DNA of 60,000 nt from Adiantum capillus-veneris. Its lineage: Eukaryota > Streptophyta > Polypodiopsida > Polypodiales > Pteridaceae. This document shows, one piece after another, positions 34,891 through 45,993 of this stretch. Where the stretch lies: contig CM043963.1 of the NCBI GenBank assembly GCA_014529385.2, forward strand, positions 1,680,001-1,740,000, written 5' to 3'. The translations under genes and the position numbers were made by a program. The notes beneath the pieces are model-generated. The model did no database searches and was not told the DNA's origin. It saw only the letters and a program-made list of their open reading frames with translations. Each line of letters opens with the position of its first letter. The stretch's first letter is position 1.

Positions 34891-35600
34891 ATGCACTTCG
34901 CCATGGATTCCTCCAGCTCCGATGTGCAGCGTGACGACGCGCCAGATAACATCCAAATTTCATTCACGCATGCTCTCTACACATGGATTATAACTACTTT
35001 CCAGAGTTTTGATCAGCGTGTTATTGCTCTGGAAAACGCGAACGTTCAGACGAACATTCGCTTGGCCTCTCTCGAAGGGATCGTACAGTGGCTCAGTTCC
35101 AGACTTTCTACTCTCAAACATATGGCTCAGTCAACGACTGCGCGTATTTTCGAGGGTGAAACCCATCTCCAGCATTTGTGGACGCAGATTGTTGCTTTTG
35201 GGCGTTCGCGCAGGGTGGTCCGATTGCCAGAATTTCGTACAAAACTACAAATTTCTTAGGTGAAGAGAAGGAGTGTACGGAATTGGCCGTAAATAACTGG
35301 CTGCACCAGTGGACCACATACTTTGATCTCCATGGGGAGCATGATGAACGGAAGATTCAGACGATTCCTCTCTATCTATGCAGCAAGGCGCTTACCTGGT
35401 GGCGTGACATGACAGAGAAGCCTACGACGCGGGCTGACTTTTGCATGAAATTCAAGAGGGATTTCGCCAAAATGGACCCTTTGAAAGCTTACACCAAACT
35501 ATAGAGTCTTTCGATGAAAACTCTGTCTTTTGCTAAGTATATGAAAGCTTTCAAACAAAGAGGCGCTCACCTTCTACAAGGTGGATTCCACACACGCCGT
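34891..35600 (+). pseudogene. gag of the outer element
   Basis: Starts at ATG 34891 or, more likely, at 34903 (GCCATGG; MDSSSSDVQRDDAPDN). An N-terminal helix (FDQRVIALENANVQTNIRLA) resembles a coiled coil. After a frameshift near 35250 comes the Gag core: GEEKECTELAVNNWLHQWTT, then ERKIQTIPLYLCSKALTWWR and ADFCMKFKRDFAKMDPLKAY. A TAG at 35502-35504 replaces a likely Gln, and the frame continues as SLSMKTLSFAKYMKAFKQ before entering a tandem array. Its LTR and primer site are about 8.7 kb upstream, separated by the inserted chromovirus. No pol was found downstream. Confidence 0.8.
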
Positions 35601-35616
35601 GCACATGTACTTGCCA

Positions 35617-36222
35617 CAGTAATGCCCACAGTAGTGTCCACTGTGGTGTCCACAATAATAATGTCCATAGTAGTATCCACAATAGTAATGTCCACAGTGA
35701 TGTCCACAATAGTAATCTCCACAGTAGTGTCCATAGTAATGTCCACAATAATGTCGATAATGTCCACAGTAATCTCCACAGTGATCCATAGTAATGTCCA
35801 TAGTGATCCACAGTAGTGTCCATACTGGTGTCCACAGTAGTGTCCATAGTGATCCACAGTAATATCGATAATAGTATCCACAGTGATCCACAATAATATC
35901 GATAATAGTATCCACAGTAGTGTCAATAAGTGTCCATACTAGTGTCCACAGTAATGTCCACAATAGTTTTGACAGTAATGTCCACAATAGTAGTGTCCAC
36001 TGTGGTGTCCACAGTGGTGTCCACAGTGATGTCCACAGTAGTGTCCACAATAGTAATATCCACAGTAATGTCCACAGTGATATCCGCAATAGTGTCCACA
36101 GTAGTGTCCACAATATCCACAATAGTGTCCACAATATCCACAGTAGTGTCCACTGTGGTGTCCACAATGATGTCCACGATAATCTCCACATTAGTATCCA
36201 CAATAGTAATGTCCACAGTAGA
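35617..36222 (+). repeat. Degenerate 12-bp tandem array (about 50 units)
   Basis: Units resemble GTCCACAGTAGT, with variants such as GTCCACAATAAT. Lengths are mostly 12 and sometimes 9 or 15, that is multiples of three. Long frames stay open on both strands: Val/Ser/Thr-rich on plus, Trp/Thr/Leu or Val/Asp/Thr-rich on minus. It starts in the middle of gag coding sequence and ends at GACACCTCG. Confidence 0.9.
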
Positions 36223-36822
36223 CACCTCGTGGCTGTCTGGAGTCGACTCTTGTGGGGGAAATTCTCGGCCACTAACCATTTCACATTGGCCATGTAATGC
36301 CCGGTCATTTGTGATTTCAAAAGTGGGTCCCAAAAATTAAATAAAAACTCAAAGAAAAGAAATCAATAAATTGATATCTCTTTCTCATTCCATTCCAATC
36401 ATAGTTATTACTTCTGAAAGAGCTACTTTACCCTCAAAATAGGTATCTGCCTCGAAGTACTATCTCCAACATATTTGATCAAGGATTTCCCAGTGAGAGC
36501 TTCTTTGAATCAAAGATTCTCTTGGTGAGTTGTAGATTAGGGCATTTGAACTATGAGTGTCGCTAGGGCATTTGATTGTAGATTACCCTCAGCATCCAAA
36601 CAAAAAAGGAAAAACGCAAATCAATCTAGTAGACGTTTTACCTTCATTAAGCCAATGCCAACAAAAAGACCGACAACTCCAATTGAGCTGCAAGTCAATA
36701 ATACTAACTTGGAAAAAAGGGAGGTGAAAATCACTTTGATCTATAAAGTATACGCTATAATTTATACAAAGTCATAGTTAAGAATAGTGGGTGCATTAAT
36801 GAATGTGTTTGTGTGCTTCCAT
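36223..36822. other. No recognisable gene
   Basis: AT-rich sequence after the tandem array; short frames only, no motifs. Confidence 0.4.
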
Positions 36823-37890
36823 TGTGCACTCCTTATAGCTACATCCTTTGTCCAGGAATCCTCCTCTATGTATACATGGCAAGGCGCACTCTTGGTGCCT
36901 GAAAACAAGTATAGCACAATGTGTCAACAAGCTGTATCAAGAGGCATCACGTTGAAAACAGTCATTTTTTTCAAAATTTGAATTTTTGTCCGGCCGTCCC
37001 CGTCCCTGTTCCCGGTCATCCCCCCCTTCGTCATCCCCGGCCGTCCCCAGTTCTCGGCAAACATGCCGCGACCCCGCGGTCCGATGATTTTCCGATCGTT
37101 CCCCTTTGTCCCCCCGGGCCGCTGTCCCCGGCTAACTCCACTTCTCAAGCCGGCTTTTCTCGAAGGAGGACTGTCGTGCAAACATGGTCGTGGTGGGATG
37201 AAGTCGACTCTAGTACGCGTGGTAAAGGTGACAGTGCAAGACCATAAACGTGCAAGCTATGCCCGTACAAAAGAACGGGTGGTGTAAACAAAGTGCGAGC
37301 CCATCTTCTTCATGAACCCGGTCATGAGGTGAAGTTTTGCCCTCGAGTATCTCCCGAGAAGAGGTTGGAGCTTGTTGAGAAGCTCACGGTGTATGAGGTC
37401 GCGGAAGCGGCCAAGAGGGGCCGTTTAGTTGCCGTTGATCTCTCCACCACGGCGACCTTGATGACACCTCTCAAGCGTTCAAGACAAATGCATCTACACC
37501 GTCCTCTTCCGTTGCGCATAGCCAAAGCACCCTCAACAAAAATTGGAATCCTAAATTGAAAGAAGAGGTGGATAGGTCGGTCACCCCATTCTTCTTCCAC
37601 GACCACATTGCCTTCCATGCTTCGCGGTGAGTTTCCCTTGGCATATGCACATTGCAATCTCCCATTTTGTGTTCATTATGGGGTCTTGACTCTCGACTCT
37701 CCATATTAACACAACATCCTCTATTTTGTGTGGATAGGTATCCATAATTTCGAACCATGGTTACGAAAATAGGGGAATATGGCTCCTCTTATGTGCCACC
37801 TTCATCGCAAGGCTTCGCACCACCCTCCTTGACAAAGAGAAGCTTGTCGTGGAGCAAGCGGCCCAAACAACAAAGGATAGACAAATGGTA
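36823..37890 (+). pseudogene. hAT-type transposase 5' region (BED finger, DUF659 start), copy 1
   Basis: Translation gives VVQTWSWWDEVDSSTRGKG, then the BED-type finger TCKLCPYKRTGGVNKVRAHL with GHEVKFC, an Ala/Glu-rich helix, and EEVDRSVTPFFFHDHIAFHA. An intron (37627-37737, GTGAG...ATAG) leads to FRTMVTKIGEYGSSYVPP. After a frameshift comes LRTTLLDKEKLVVEQAAQTT, typical of DUF659. A TAA replaces the Trp before TCKLC, and TAA replaces Tyr after the intron. The catalytic hAT domain is absent. Bases 36823-37799 match copy 2. Confidence 0.78.
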
Positions 37891-38085
37891 GTTGGTGCAA
37901 GTATACATCAGTGTATAATACCTGACAGCTGGTGTAAGTATGATGTAAAGGTATACTACTTGAGTGTCATGTCAAGGTATCTTAATTGGTGCAAATACAG
38001 GGTCATGGTATAGTAGTTGGTGCAAGAGTGATTCTAAAATATTATAGTTAGTACAAGAATGTATACTTTGACCTTGCACCAACTA
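37889..38085. repeat. Short repeats of TAGTTGGTGCAAG with an inverted end copy
   Basis: Perfect copies at 37889-37901 and 38014-38026, diverged copies near 37930, 37985 and 38045, and an exact reverse complement at 38073-38085. Confidence 0.7.
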
Positions 38086-38781
38086 GCAAGAGTATATCTT
38101 GACAATATTCTACTCTTTCCAAGGTTTTGTTAATTTCCTGATGCCAAAGACTTGAGAAGTCATCTCCTTGTAGGCGTTTTTTTGGCTTCCAAGGAGATGT
38201 AAGATTTCCGAACTATTAACACTAGTTTGGTACCAAAAAGGACACTTTAGTGTCCTTTTTTCACAAATTTAAATAAAAGGGAATATGAAATTTAGAACAC
38301 ATCTCAAGAAATGCTTTTGCAAACTTATAAAATGTTATTCATAGTACTCATAGAAATTTTAATCCCTCACTTTTGATCATAACCTCAATAGTAAGTACAC
38401 TCATAAAAAGAACCTACGCAAAACGGCATTTAATGTTTCATTAAAACTCGTACTTTAGCCTAAGAAAAAAAAGAGCAAGGTGCATATAAGGTCCCTCCCT
38501 AAACCCTAGAGCTATTTAGAACTTCTTCAGCCTAGAAAATAAATTAGAAGAAGCAAGATCGACAAAGAAGTCATGCGGACGAGACTATACTCTAGAATGA
38601 AAAGACAAGGATATTTTGGATAAGAAATTACATCATCCCTATATTTTCCCAAGAAGATTAAGACTATTTTTATACTTCTTCGTCAAAAAGCCGCTTGGAA
38701 ACTGATCTAGATCGAGAACTAGGAGAAAAAGAGACTAACTTAATTGAAAGGTAAAGTTAAGAGATAAGAACTAAGAAGAAA

Positions 38782-38902
38782 ATTGGGGTCCAATAGCATT
38801 TGAGAAGAGAATTTGGGGTCCAATAGCATTTGAAAAGAGAATTTGGTGTCCAATAGGAATTGAGAAGAGAATTGGGGTCCAATAGGAATTGAGAAGAGAA
38901 TT
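38782..38902. repeat. 30-bp minisatellite (four units)
   Basis: Units of GAATTTGGGGTCCAATAGCA type followed by TTTGAGAAGA recur every 29-30 bp. Confidence 0.85.
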
Positions 38903-38920
38903 CCACCCACCATTTCCTAT

Positions 38921-38929
38921 ATAAACACC
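38921..38929 (+). promoter_or_regulatory. Possible core promoter (TATA box)
   Basis: CTATATAAACACCCC sits just after the minisatellite, followed by CT-rich sequence. No convincing ORF follows (39003-39240 encodes only a short Ser/Leu-rich frame). It may belong to an unrecognised LTR. Confidence 0.3.
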
Positions 38930-39289
38930 CCCTCTCCTTTGTATTTTTACACACACATATTGCTAAGCTACTTGCATACTTGCCATGCTCAAAGACTATG
39001 CTCAAGTAACTCAAGGTTTCCATTAAACCTTGCTCTTGCTGTCTCCCTCTCTTGGAGACCAAACCCTCAATCCTCTCCCTCTCTTGAAGGCCAAACCCTT
39101 GAGGGTTTTTGTGAAGAAGATTCTCTCTCCAACCTCTTCACCATAAATCCCTTTTCCTTCTTCCTTGAACCTCACATCTCTTCAAGAAGGACTTCAACCC
39201 CACTTCCCTCTTTTTTTAGAGGAGGTAACCTTCATTTCTAGTAGAATTAATTAATCCATGTGTTTTAATACTAGGAAGGTTTATGTGCA

Positions 39290-40275
39290 TAATTTTAGGT
39301 TTAAGCTTTAATGGTAACCTTCGGATTAGGGTTAAGTATTAATGGTAGTTAAGCATCATTAAATTACACTTCAAAGCTAGATTTTCACTCGTAAGCTAAG
39401 CTTTAATGGTAACTTTGCATTTAGATGTAAGCTTTAGTGGTTACCTTGCATTTTTAGATTTTAATCTTTAATGGAAACCTTGCAATTAGGGTTAAGTGAT
39501 AAGAGTATCTACGCATCATAGAGTTAAGCTTCAAAGGTAGATTTGCACTCGTAAGTTAAGCTTTAATGGTAACTTTGCACTTAGATGTAAGCTTTAGTGA
39601 TTATTTTGTATTTTTAGGTTTTAAGCTTTAATGGAAACATTGCAATTAGGGTTAAGTGATAAGAGTATCTACGCATCATAAAGTTAAGCTTCAAAAGTAG
39701 ATCTGCACTTGTAAGCTAAGTTTTAATGGTAACTTTGCACTTAGATGTAAGATTTAGTTATTATCTTGCATTTTTGGTTTTAAGCTTTAATGGAAACCTT
39801 GTAATTAGGGTTAAGTGATAAGAGTATTTAGGCATCATAAGTTAAGCTTCAAAGGTAGATTTGCACTCGGTAAACTAAGCTTTAATGGTAACTTTGCACT
39901 TAGATGTAAGCTTTAGTGATTACCTTGCATTTTTAGGTTTTAAGCTTTAATGGAAACCTTGCAATTAGGGTTAAGTGATAAGAGTATCTACGCATCATAA
40001 AGTTAAGCTTCAAAGGTAGATTTTCTCTCGTAAACTAAAATTTAATGGTAACTTTGCACTTAGATGTAAGCTTTAGTTATTACCTTGCATTTTTTAGGTT
40101 TAAGCTTTAATGGAAACCTTGCAATTAGAGTCAAGTGATAAGAGTATATATGCATCATAAAGTTAAGCTTCAAAGGTAGATTTTCTCTCGTAAGCTAAGT
40201 TTTAATGGTAACTTTGCACTTAGGTGTAAGCTTTAGTGACTACCTTGTATTTTAGGTTTAAGCTTTAATGGAAAG
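39290..40275. repeat. 160-bp tandem array (six units)
   Basis: The marker TCAAAGGTAGAT recurs at about 39371, 39531, 39691, 39849, 40010 and 40170, a period of 158-161 bp. Each unit contains two related half-units (AAGCTTTAATGGTAACTTTG and AAGCTTTAATGGAAACCTTG) and the string ATTAGGGTTAAG, which resembles plant telomere sequence. Units differ by scattered substitutions. No coding capacity. Confidence 0.93.
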
Positions 40276-42435
40276 CTCGAAAACTCATAAATTATAGGAT
40301 GACCTTCTAACTTCCTAAAATGGAAAGCTAGGTACCATAAGAAAAGAGTAGTTGTTTAAGTTCGATAGAAGTAGTTCAACTTTTGGTATTGAAGAGTATT
40401 TCTAAAGTTTTCAATTTCAAGTTTTTTTGCAAATACGGGGTGGGGGAGATAGGAGATAACTTTCCGGAATTGATCTTCGTGTTGTTTGAACCGAAAACTC
40501 TACAAGCTTCCATGGAGATGCCCCATGGATGGCAAAGGATTACAAAAACCTGGGAATCGACAAAAACGGGGATTGAACTTAAAAAGTTGGCCTATGGCAA
40601 AAACTCGCTTGTATTTTCTAAATAAACTTGGCTGGTAGATAATTAATGAAAGTAGGAATTAAAGTTGATAAATGAATGAACCTGAAAATTACCCACTGAG
40701 AGTTAAAAGGAATCTCGAGAGGTGATAGGGATAGCCCATTGGAAAACATAGATTTAACTAGGAGTTTTAAAGATTGTTTGGAAATGACCGGGAACCAATA
40801 TAGATCTTCTTGGGATCAATTTTATTGAAAGGTCGGTCCATTGAGAGGATTCTCTTGGGAAACTTGTCAGAGATTGGCCCTTTTTGGCTAGGGTAGTGTA
40901 ACCGGCAAGTTGTTATACCTAGGTCATTCATGCCCGAGGGATAAGGGATGAATGGGTTTGTTGTATTTTTGCCCGGCTCGGTGAAGTACCCGCGGTATCT
41001 TATTGGACACCGGCCATAATCCAGGTATGGCCTGATGCCAATAGTTGGATGAGAAGGTTATACTCAGGGACAATGATGTGAATTTAATTAAGGAAATTTG
41101 TTCTACTTGGTTGCTTAAAAAGGAACTGGAAAGGCTAGGAATATAGGGGCTATCCTGTGCATCTGTCACCAGATGGTGCTATACCTCTCGAAATAAAATT
41201 CTTAGGAAGGAATGATTAAATTACTTGATGAGATTTTCCCAAACACTTAATTCTGGAGAATATTGTGAAGGTGATGCCATTTTGATGGCTTGTAATAATC
41301 GATTATCTTGGCCTGAATGGGGAGGCAAGATGAATTGGTTCAAACTAAATGTGTTGCATGATTAGTTAGGAAACTAGTTACAAGCTAATTATAGCAGATA
41401 AAGGAAAGAAAATGAATTAAAAGTTTCTAAATAAAGATCTGGTGTGAAGGGAAGTACCCCCTTGGGTTGGCATTCGAGATAGACCGGAGTCCTGTTTGAG
41501 TGTCGGTCCCAAGTGGGAGGGATACTTGCAGAAAGATCTACGTCATTCCCTGGAACGGTGTGGAGGACTGAGGGAGGTGAGTAGGGTCGAGTCCGGGTAT
41601 GGCCCTCACAGTGCATGCAATAATCCGTGGTAGCTACTTATATATGTGTTTGATATTTTTGCAATTGTCATGTGAGAAAAAAATCCTTTGTGACTAGAAT
41701 TAAATATAGAAAGTCGTGTGGATCAAATATGCAACGTTCACAAATTCAACTAACGATCACAAAAAACATTTATTTCATATAAATTTACAATTTCTCATGA
41801 TGCATATATACTAAATCTATGACTCCATTACATAAGGTGATAATTTTTAATGGTTATGCAAGCCTCATTTGGTGATTTATGGCATATCCAAAAAACTGCG
41901 CATGTTGTAATTTTGTTTTTTAATTTATCAAATATAAGCCTTAAAAATAAAGTCCACTTTTAGATTTTTTGTTCATCTCACTTATTTGTATACAAATGGC
42001 TCGTATGGACACAATTGGAAGATTTATATACACACTTTCATTAGTTTTTCATAGCATTTTTTTTGCAAGAAATTATGCACTACAAAATTTTTAAAATGAG
42101 GTTCAATTAAAAAATGCCTATGAGTTTGAACCCTTGAAAAATGCTTAGTTGATGGGTATTGACTTATAGATACATTATACACCTTAGATTTTGTCCCATA
42201 ACCTCATCATGTTAATGAAAGAGGCCTACAAAGACCAAAATTTTCCTCTTTGTCAGCATTTTCAAGATTTTTGTGTATTGATTGTAACAAAAATCTAGTC
42301 ACATAACTAGGTTATGAAGCTCAATTTCTTGCTATAATAAGTTTTTTCCTATCCATACACCTTGAAAACTATGCAAAATCTTATTTTGAGTGAGAAGATA
42401 TATTCAATTTATGAAAATTTTGTGCCCAAGATAAG
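40276..42435. other. No recognisable gene
   Basis: Short frames only. Sequence around 40900-41640 is less AT-rich and may belong to an unrecognised repeat. No LTR ends or primer sites were found. Confidence 0.4.
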
Positions 42436-43367
42436 TGTGCACTCCTTATAGCTACATCCTTTGTACAGGAATCCTCCTGTATGTATACATGGAAAAGCTC
42501 ACTCTCGGTGCCTGAAAACAAGTATAGCACAATGTGTCAACAAGCTGTATATAGAGGCATCACGTTGAAAACGGTCATTTTTTAATAAATTTGAATTTTT
42601 GTCCGGTCGTCCCCGGTTCTCGGCAAGCATGTCCCGACCCCGTGGTCCGATGATTTTTCGATTGTTCCCATCCGTCCCCCCTAGCTTCCGTCCCCGGCTA
42701 ACTCCACTTTTCAAACCGGCTCTTCTCGAAGGAGGCCTGTCGTGCAAACATGGTCCTGGTGGGATGAAGTCGACTCTAGTACGCGTGGTAAAGGTGGCAG
42801 TGCAAGACCATGGACGTGCAAGCTATGCCCATACAAGAGAACGGGTGGTGTAAACAAAGTGCGAGCCCATCTTCTTCATGAACCCGGTCACGAGGTAAAG
42901 TTTTGCCCTCGAGTATCTCGCGAGAAGAGGTTGGAGCTTCTTGAGAAGCTCATGGCGCATGAGGTTGCGGAAGCGGCCAAGAGGGGCCGTTTTGTTGCCG
43001 TTGATCTCTCCGCCACAGCGACACCGCGAGAGCAAAGAGAAGCCAACCTTGACAACACCTCTCAAGCATTCAAGACAAATGCATCTACACCGTCCTCTTC
43101 CGTTGCACATTGCCAAAGCATCCTCAACAAAATTGAAGGAAGAGGTGGATAGGTCGGTTGCCCCATTCCTCTTCCACGACCACATTGCCTTCCATGCTTC
43201 GCGGTGATCGAGTTTCCCTTGGCATATGCACATTGCAATCTCCCATTTTGTATTCATTATGGGGTCTCAACTTTCGACTCTCCATGCTCTATTTTGTGTG
43301 GATAGGTCTCCATACTTTCGAACCATGGTTACGAAAATAGGGGAATATGGCTCCTCTTATGTGCCAC
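42436..43367 (+). pseudogene. hAT-type transposase 5' region, copy 2, cut by an LTR insertion
   Basis: This copy keeps the Trp before the finger (PWTCKLCPYKRTGGVNKV, then HLLHEPGHEVKFCPRV) and an open frame from 42742 to 43152. It lost about 15 bases near 43125 relative to copy 1, shifting the exon end. Exon 2 starts after ATAG at 43306 and reads SPYFRTMVTKIGEYGSSYV, uninterrupted, until the giant element's LTR begins at 43368. BED fingers bind DNA and DUF659 is typical of plant hAT transposases. With catalytic parts missing it cannot act alone. Confidence 0.8.
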
Positions 43368-43576
43368 TGTTGAGCCAGCAGAGGATCACACCCACATTTT
43401 TGCTCACACCCATCATTTTGTAACCATTGATTGTAATAAATGTCTTTCCGACATTAATTTTGATTTGAGCCATTCATTAAGTAACGGGACTCAATTGAGT
43501 TTCCAGCTTGTAATCCCGAAGTAATTTCACCTGTTGATGTAAATAATTAGAGATGTTCTCACCTCCAAGGCTGAGG

Positions 43577-43584
43577 TATATAAG
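43577..43584 (+). promoter_or_regulatory. LTR TATA box
   Basis: TATATAAG in CTGAGGTATATAAGCC, about 210 bp into the LTR, the usual position for the element promoter. Confidence 0.7.
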
Positions 43585-43653
43585 CCAAGGTTTTGTAACC
43601 TAAGAGAGATTCAATTATTAATCAAAGTGAGTTTTTGAGCGCCGTGACTGTGT

Positions 43654-43655
<2 letters not shown>

Positions 43656-43734
<79 letters not shown>
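43656..43734. repeat. (GA)n microsatellite in the LTR
   Basis: About 39 GA units shortly downstream of the TATA box, probably within the transcript's 5' untranslated region. Confidence 0.95.
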
Positions 43735-43736
<2 letters not shown>

Positions 43737-44362
43737 TTATCTTCTTGCTACACGAGCTACGGGGCCGCCATTGGAGAAGCGACACCACCATTGTGTTAGC
43801 AACGGTGAGAGCTACGCACAGATACCAAGAGTGCGCGTTATCGGCTTCTATGTGTGGTAAGCTCCTACGAGCTTCTGTGTGAGTTTTCTTCCAACTCGTG
43901 TGTCGGAATAGAGCGTGCAACATATCTATAGAACCACAATGAGTAGAGCTACACATTAGTACCATCGGGGTCAAGTTTCGGTCACCTGTATTTTTTGGCC
44001 TGTCTTCATACGCGTTTACCGCACGGAGTGGTTATAGGTTGATTTTGCAGTTCAAGGCTTTAGGGTGTTGGTCTTACCTAGTGCATAGACTTTCCCTTGA
44101 GTTTGAGATCGATTCGATGATTCTAGATCCTGTTTCGTATAGCATTCGTTCGTAGTACAGATTTCAGTCACTTGCGTATTTTAGAACTTAGATTTGATTT
44201 CCTTAGTAGTGATTGTCATTAGAAGGTCGAGTAGGTGATTTGACACCCACCTAGTTGTTTCCATGCGCCTGCGGGTCAAGCTCCGTCCTCGTCTGACAAA
44301 TTCTCTTGTTGGTTGAGTTCTTGCTATTTAGCTTCCGCTAGCGGCGTAACCGCCTTAACATT

Positions 44363-44380
44363 TGGCGCCGCTGCCGGGGA
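44363..44380 (+). other. Primer-binding site, tRNA-Asp type
   Basis: TGGCGCCGCTGCCGGGGA follows the LTR after two bases. It matches the Athila/Tat-type site TGGCGCCGTTGCCGGGGA with one difference. Confidence 0.88.
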
Positions 44381-44900
44381 CGAGAGCCCTAAGTAGGTGA
44401 CCTTAGACTAATCCTACGAGGTGACTCGTATAAACTACTTTGTATACTTTAGTTAGAAAAGATCTAGGAGTGGTGGACTCCAAAGGTCTCGAGAGATACT
44501 AGGAAGTGGGGTATTCCTGGGTCTTCCGTGTTGACAGTATTTTTAGTTTAGCTTAGATTAGATTGTTTTTGATGGTGTTTAAGTGGTTGTTGACATAAAA
44601 AGCATTTGCTACTCCTTGTGTGGTAGTAAATCTCTTTATATTTTCAATTGCAAAAAATCCATTTTATGATTAGAAGTAGCTTAGGTAGGGCCTGATTTGA
44701 TCCTGATCTAGAGCTATCAATTGGTGTTCTATTTGCTTGATGTGTTTGATTGCATGTTAGATCACTGAAAAATTCGCTTTGGTAGTGAAATATGCAATAA
44801 ACAAAGTTCAGAATTTTTTTTTGTGTAACTGATTGTTGCTGAGCACTTAAAAGAGCTATTGGAAGAGTTTTGTGCTGAAAAACTGGAAATCTGCAACTTT

Positions 44901-45625
44901 AGACATCATACGCGTATGATGTCTTAGGACCTAAACAGAGATTAAAATTGAAAATTTGACATTGCCAGAGTGTTTAGAAGTGGGGTTTTACCCTAAGATC
45001 AACTTGAAACAAGGGCTTTAACACTCTCAGAAACCCAAAAGACCAAGTCAGAGAGCAAAAAAACGCAAAGAACAAGAAATTTTGATTCAGATCTTGTTTT
45101 TACATTCAAACCTGACAAAAACACTTGAAACTCAATTATAAACATTGGAGAAGGCTTAAAACCAAAAATAGTCAAAATCTGGGACAAAAGACATCATACG
45201 CGTATAATGTCTTTTGGCACTTCCACTGCTTATTTTTGATATCTGACCTGACAAGATTGTTACAGGCACTGTAGGAAGCATAAATATCAAGTTTGGACCC
45301 AAATTGATGAAAAAGACATCATACGCGTATGATGTCTTTGACCTAATTTTGGACATATTTTGATACATTGCTAACACAGATCCATTGTAATAGTTGTCTA
45401 GAGGTTATATTTCAAGTTTCATCCCATTTGGATAACAATTGACCCAAAAACAAGTCAAAAGCAAAAAATTGCCAAGAAAAGCCTGAACTAGCCATAACTT
45501 GCTCAAACAGAGTTCAAACTGAATTTTGTGAGTGAACAGAGCATAAAGGGGCCACTGAGAGTGAGCATAACCAAAATAGTCAAATTCTGTGAAAAAAAGA
45601 CATCATACGCGTATAATGTCTTTTT
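44901..45625. repeat. Palindrome cluster in the gag leader (four copies)
   Basis: Half-site AGACATCATACG followed by its reverse complement. Copies lie at 44901-44924 (perfect 24 bp), 45186-45215 (30 bp, one mismatch), 45312-45339 (perfect 28 bp) and 45594-45625 (32 bp, one mismatch). The two imperfect copies share the same G to A change in the right arm (ATAATG). Centres are 288, 125 and 284 bp apart. No ORF covers the cluster; the Gag frame opens at 45862. Confidence 0.95.
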
Positions 45626-45993
45626 CAGCATAACTGCGACAAAATTCTCACTTGATGAAACAGAAGATGTCCAACTGACAAGATTAAACAATTGACCAAG
45701 TATCAATCAGCTTGGATCAATTCTGACCACAAAAACTTGGGGAAAACAAATTGCCGAGACGGAAAAGTTACAGTCCTTTAGGGGAATTGATGAATTTGAG
45801 ATCGGGCAGGAATCTCCGGAATAATCAACCAAAACAAGGGGAACCAGCAAGTGTCATATGAACCGAGGGAAGTGTAAACCAAAGTTGGGTGCAACCATTA
45901 GAGCCGATCTTTGAAGGAAGTGTTTCTGATACTTCTTCGGAGAGGTCTTACGAGATTTTCACCGAACACTCGAACAGGAACAACAGAGAAAAT

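Larger units (their letters stand above)
43368..44360 (+). repeat. 5' LTR of the giant element
   Basis: Starts TGTTGA and ends TTAACA, directly before the primer site. It contains a TATA box and a long GA tract. Confidence 0.88.

Noticed and set aside
35574-36320. 248-codon minus-strand Trp/Leu/Thr-rich ORF
   Set aside because: Produced entirely by the 12-bp tandem array.
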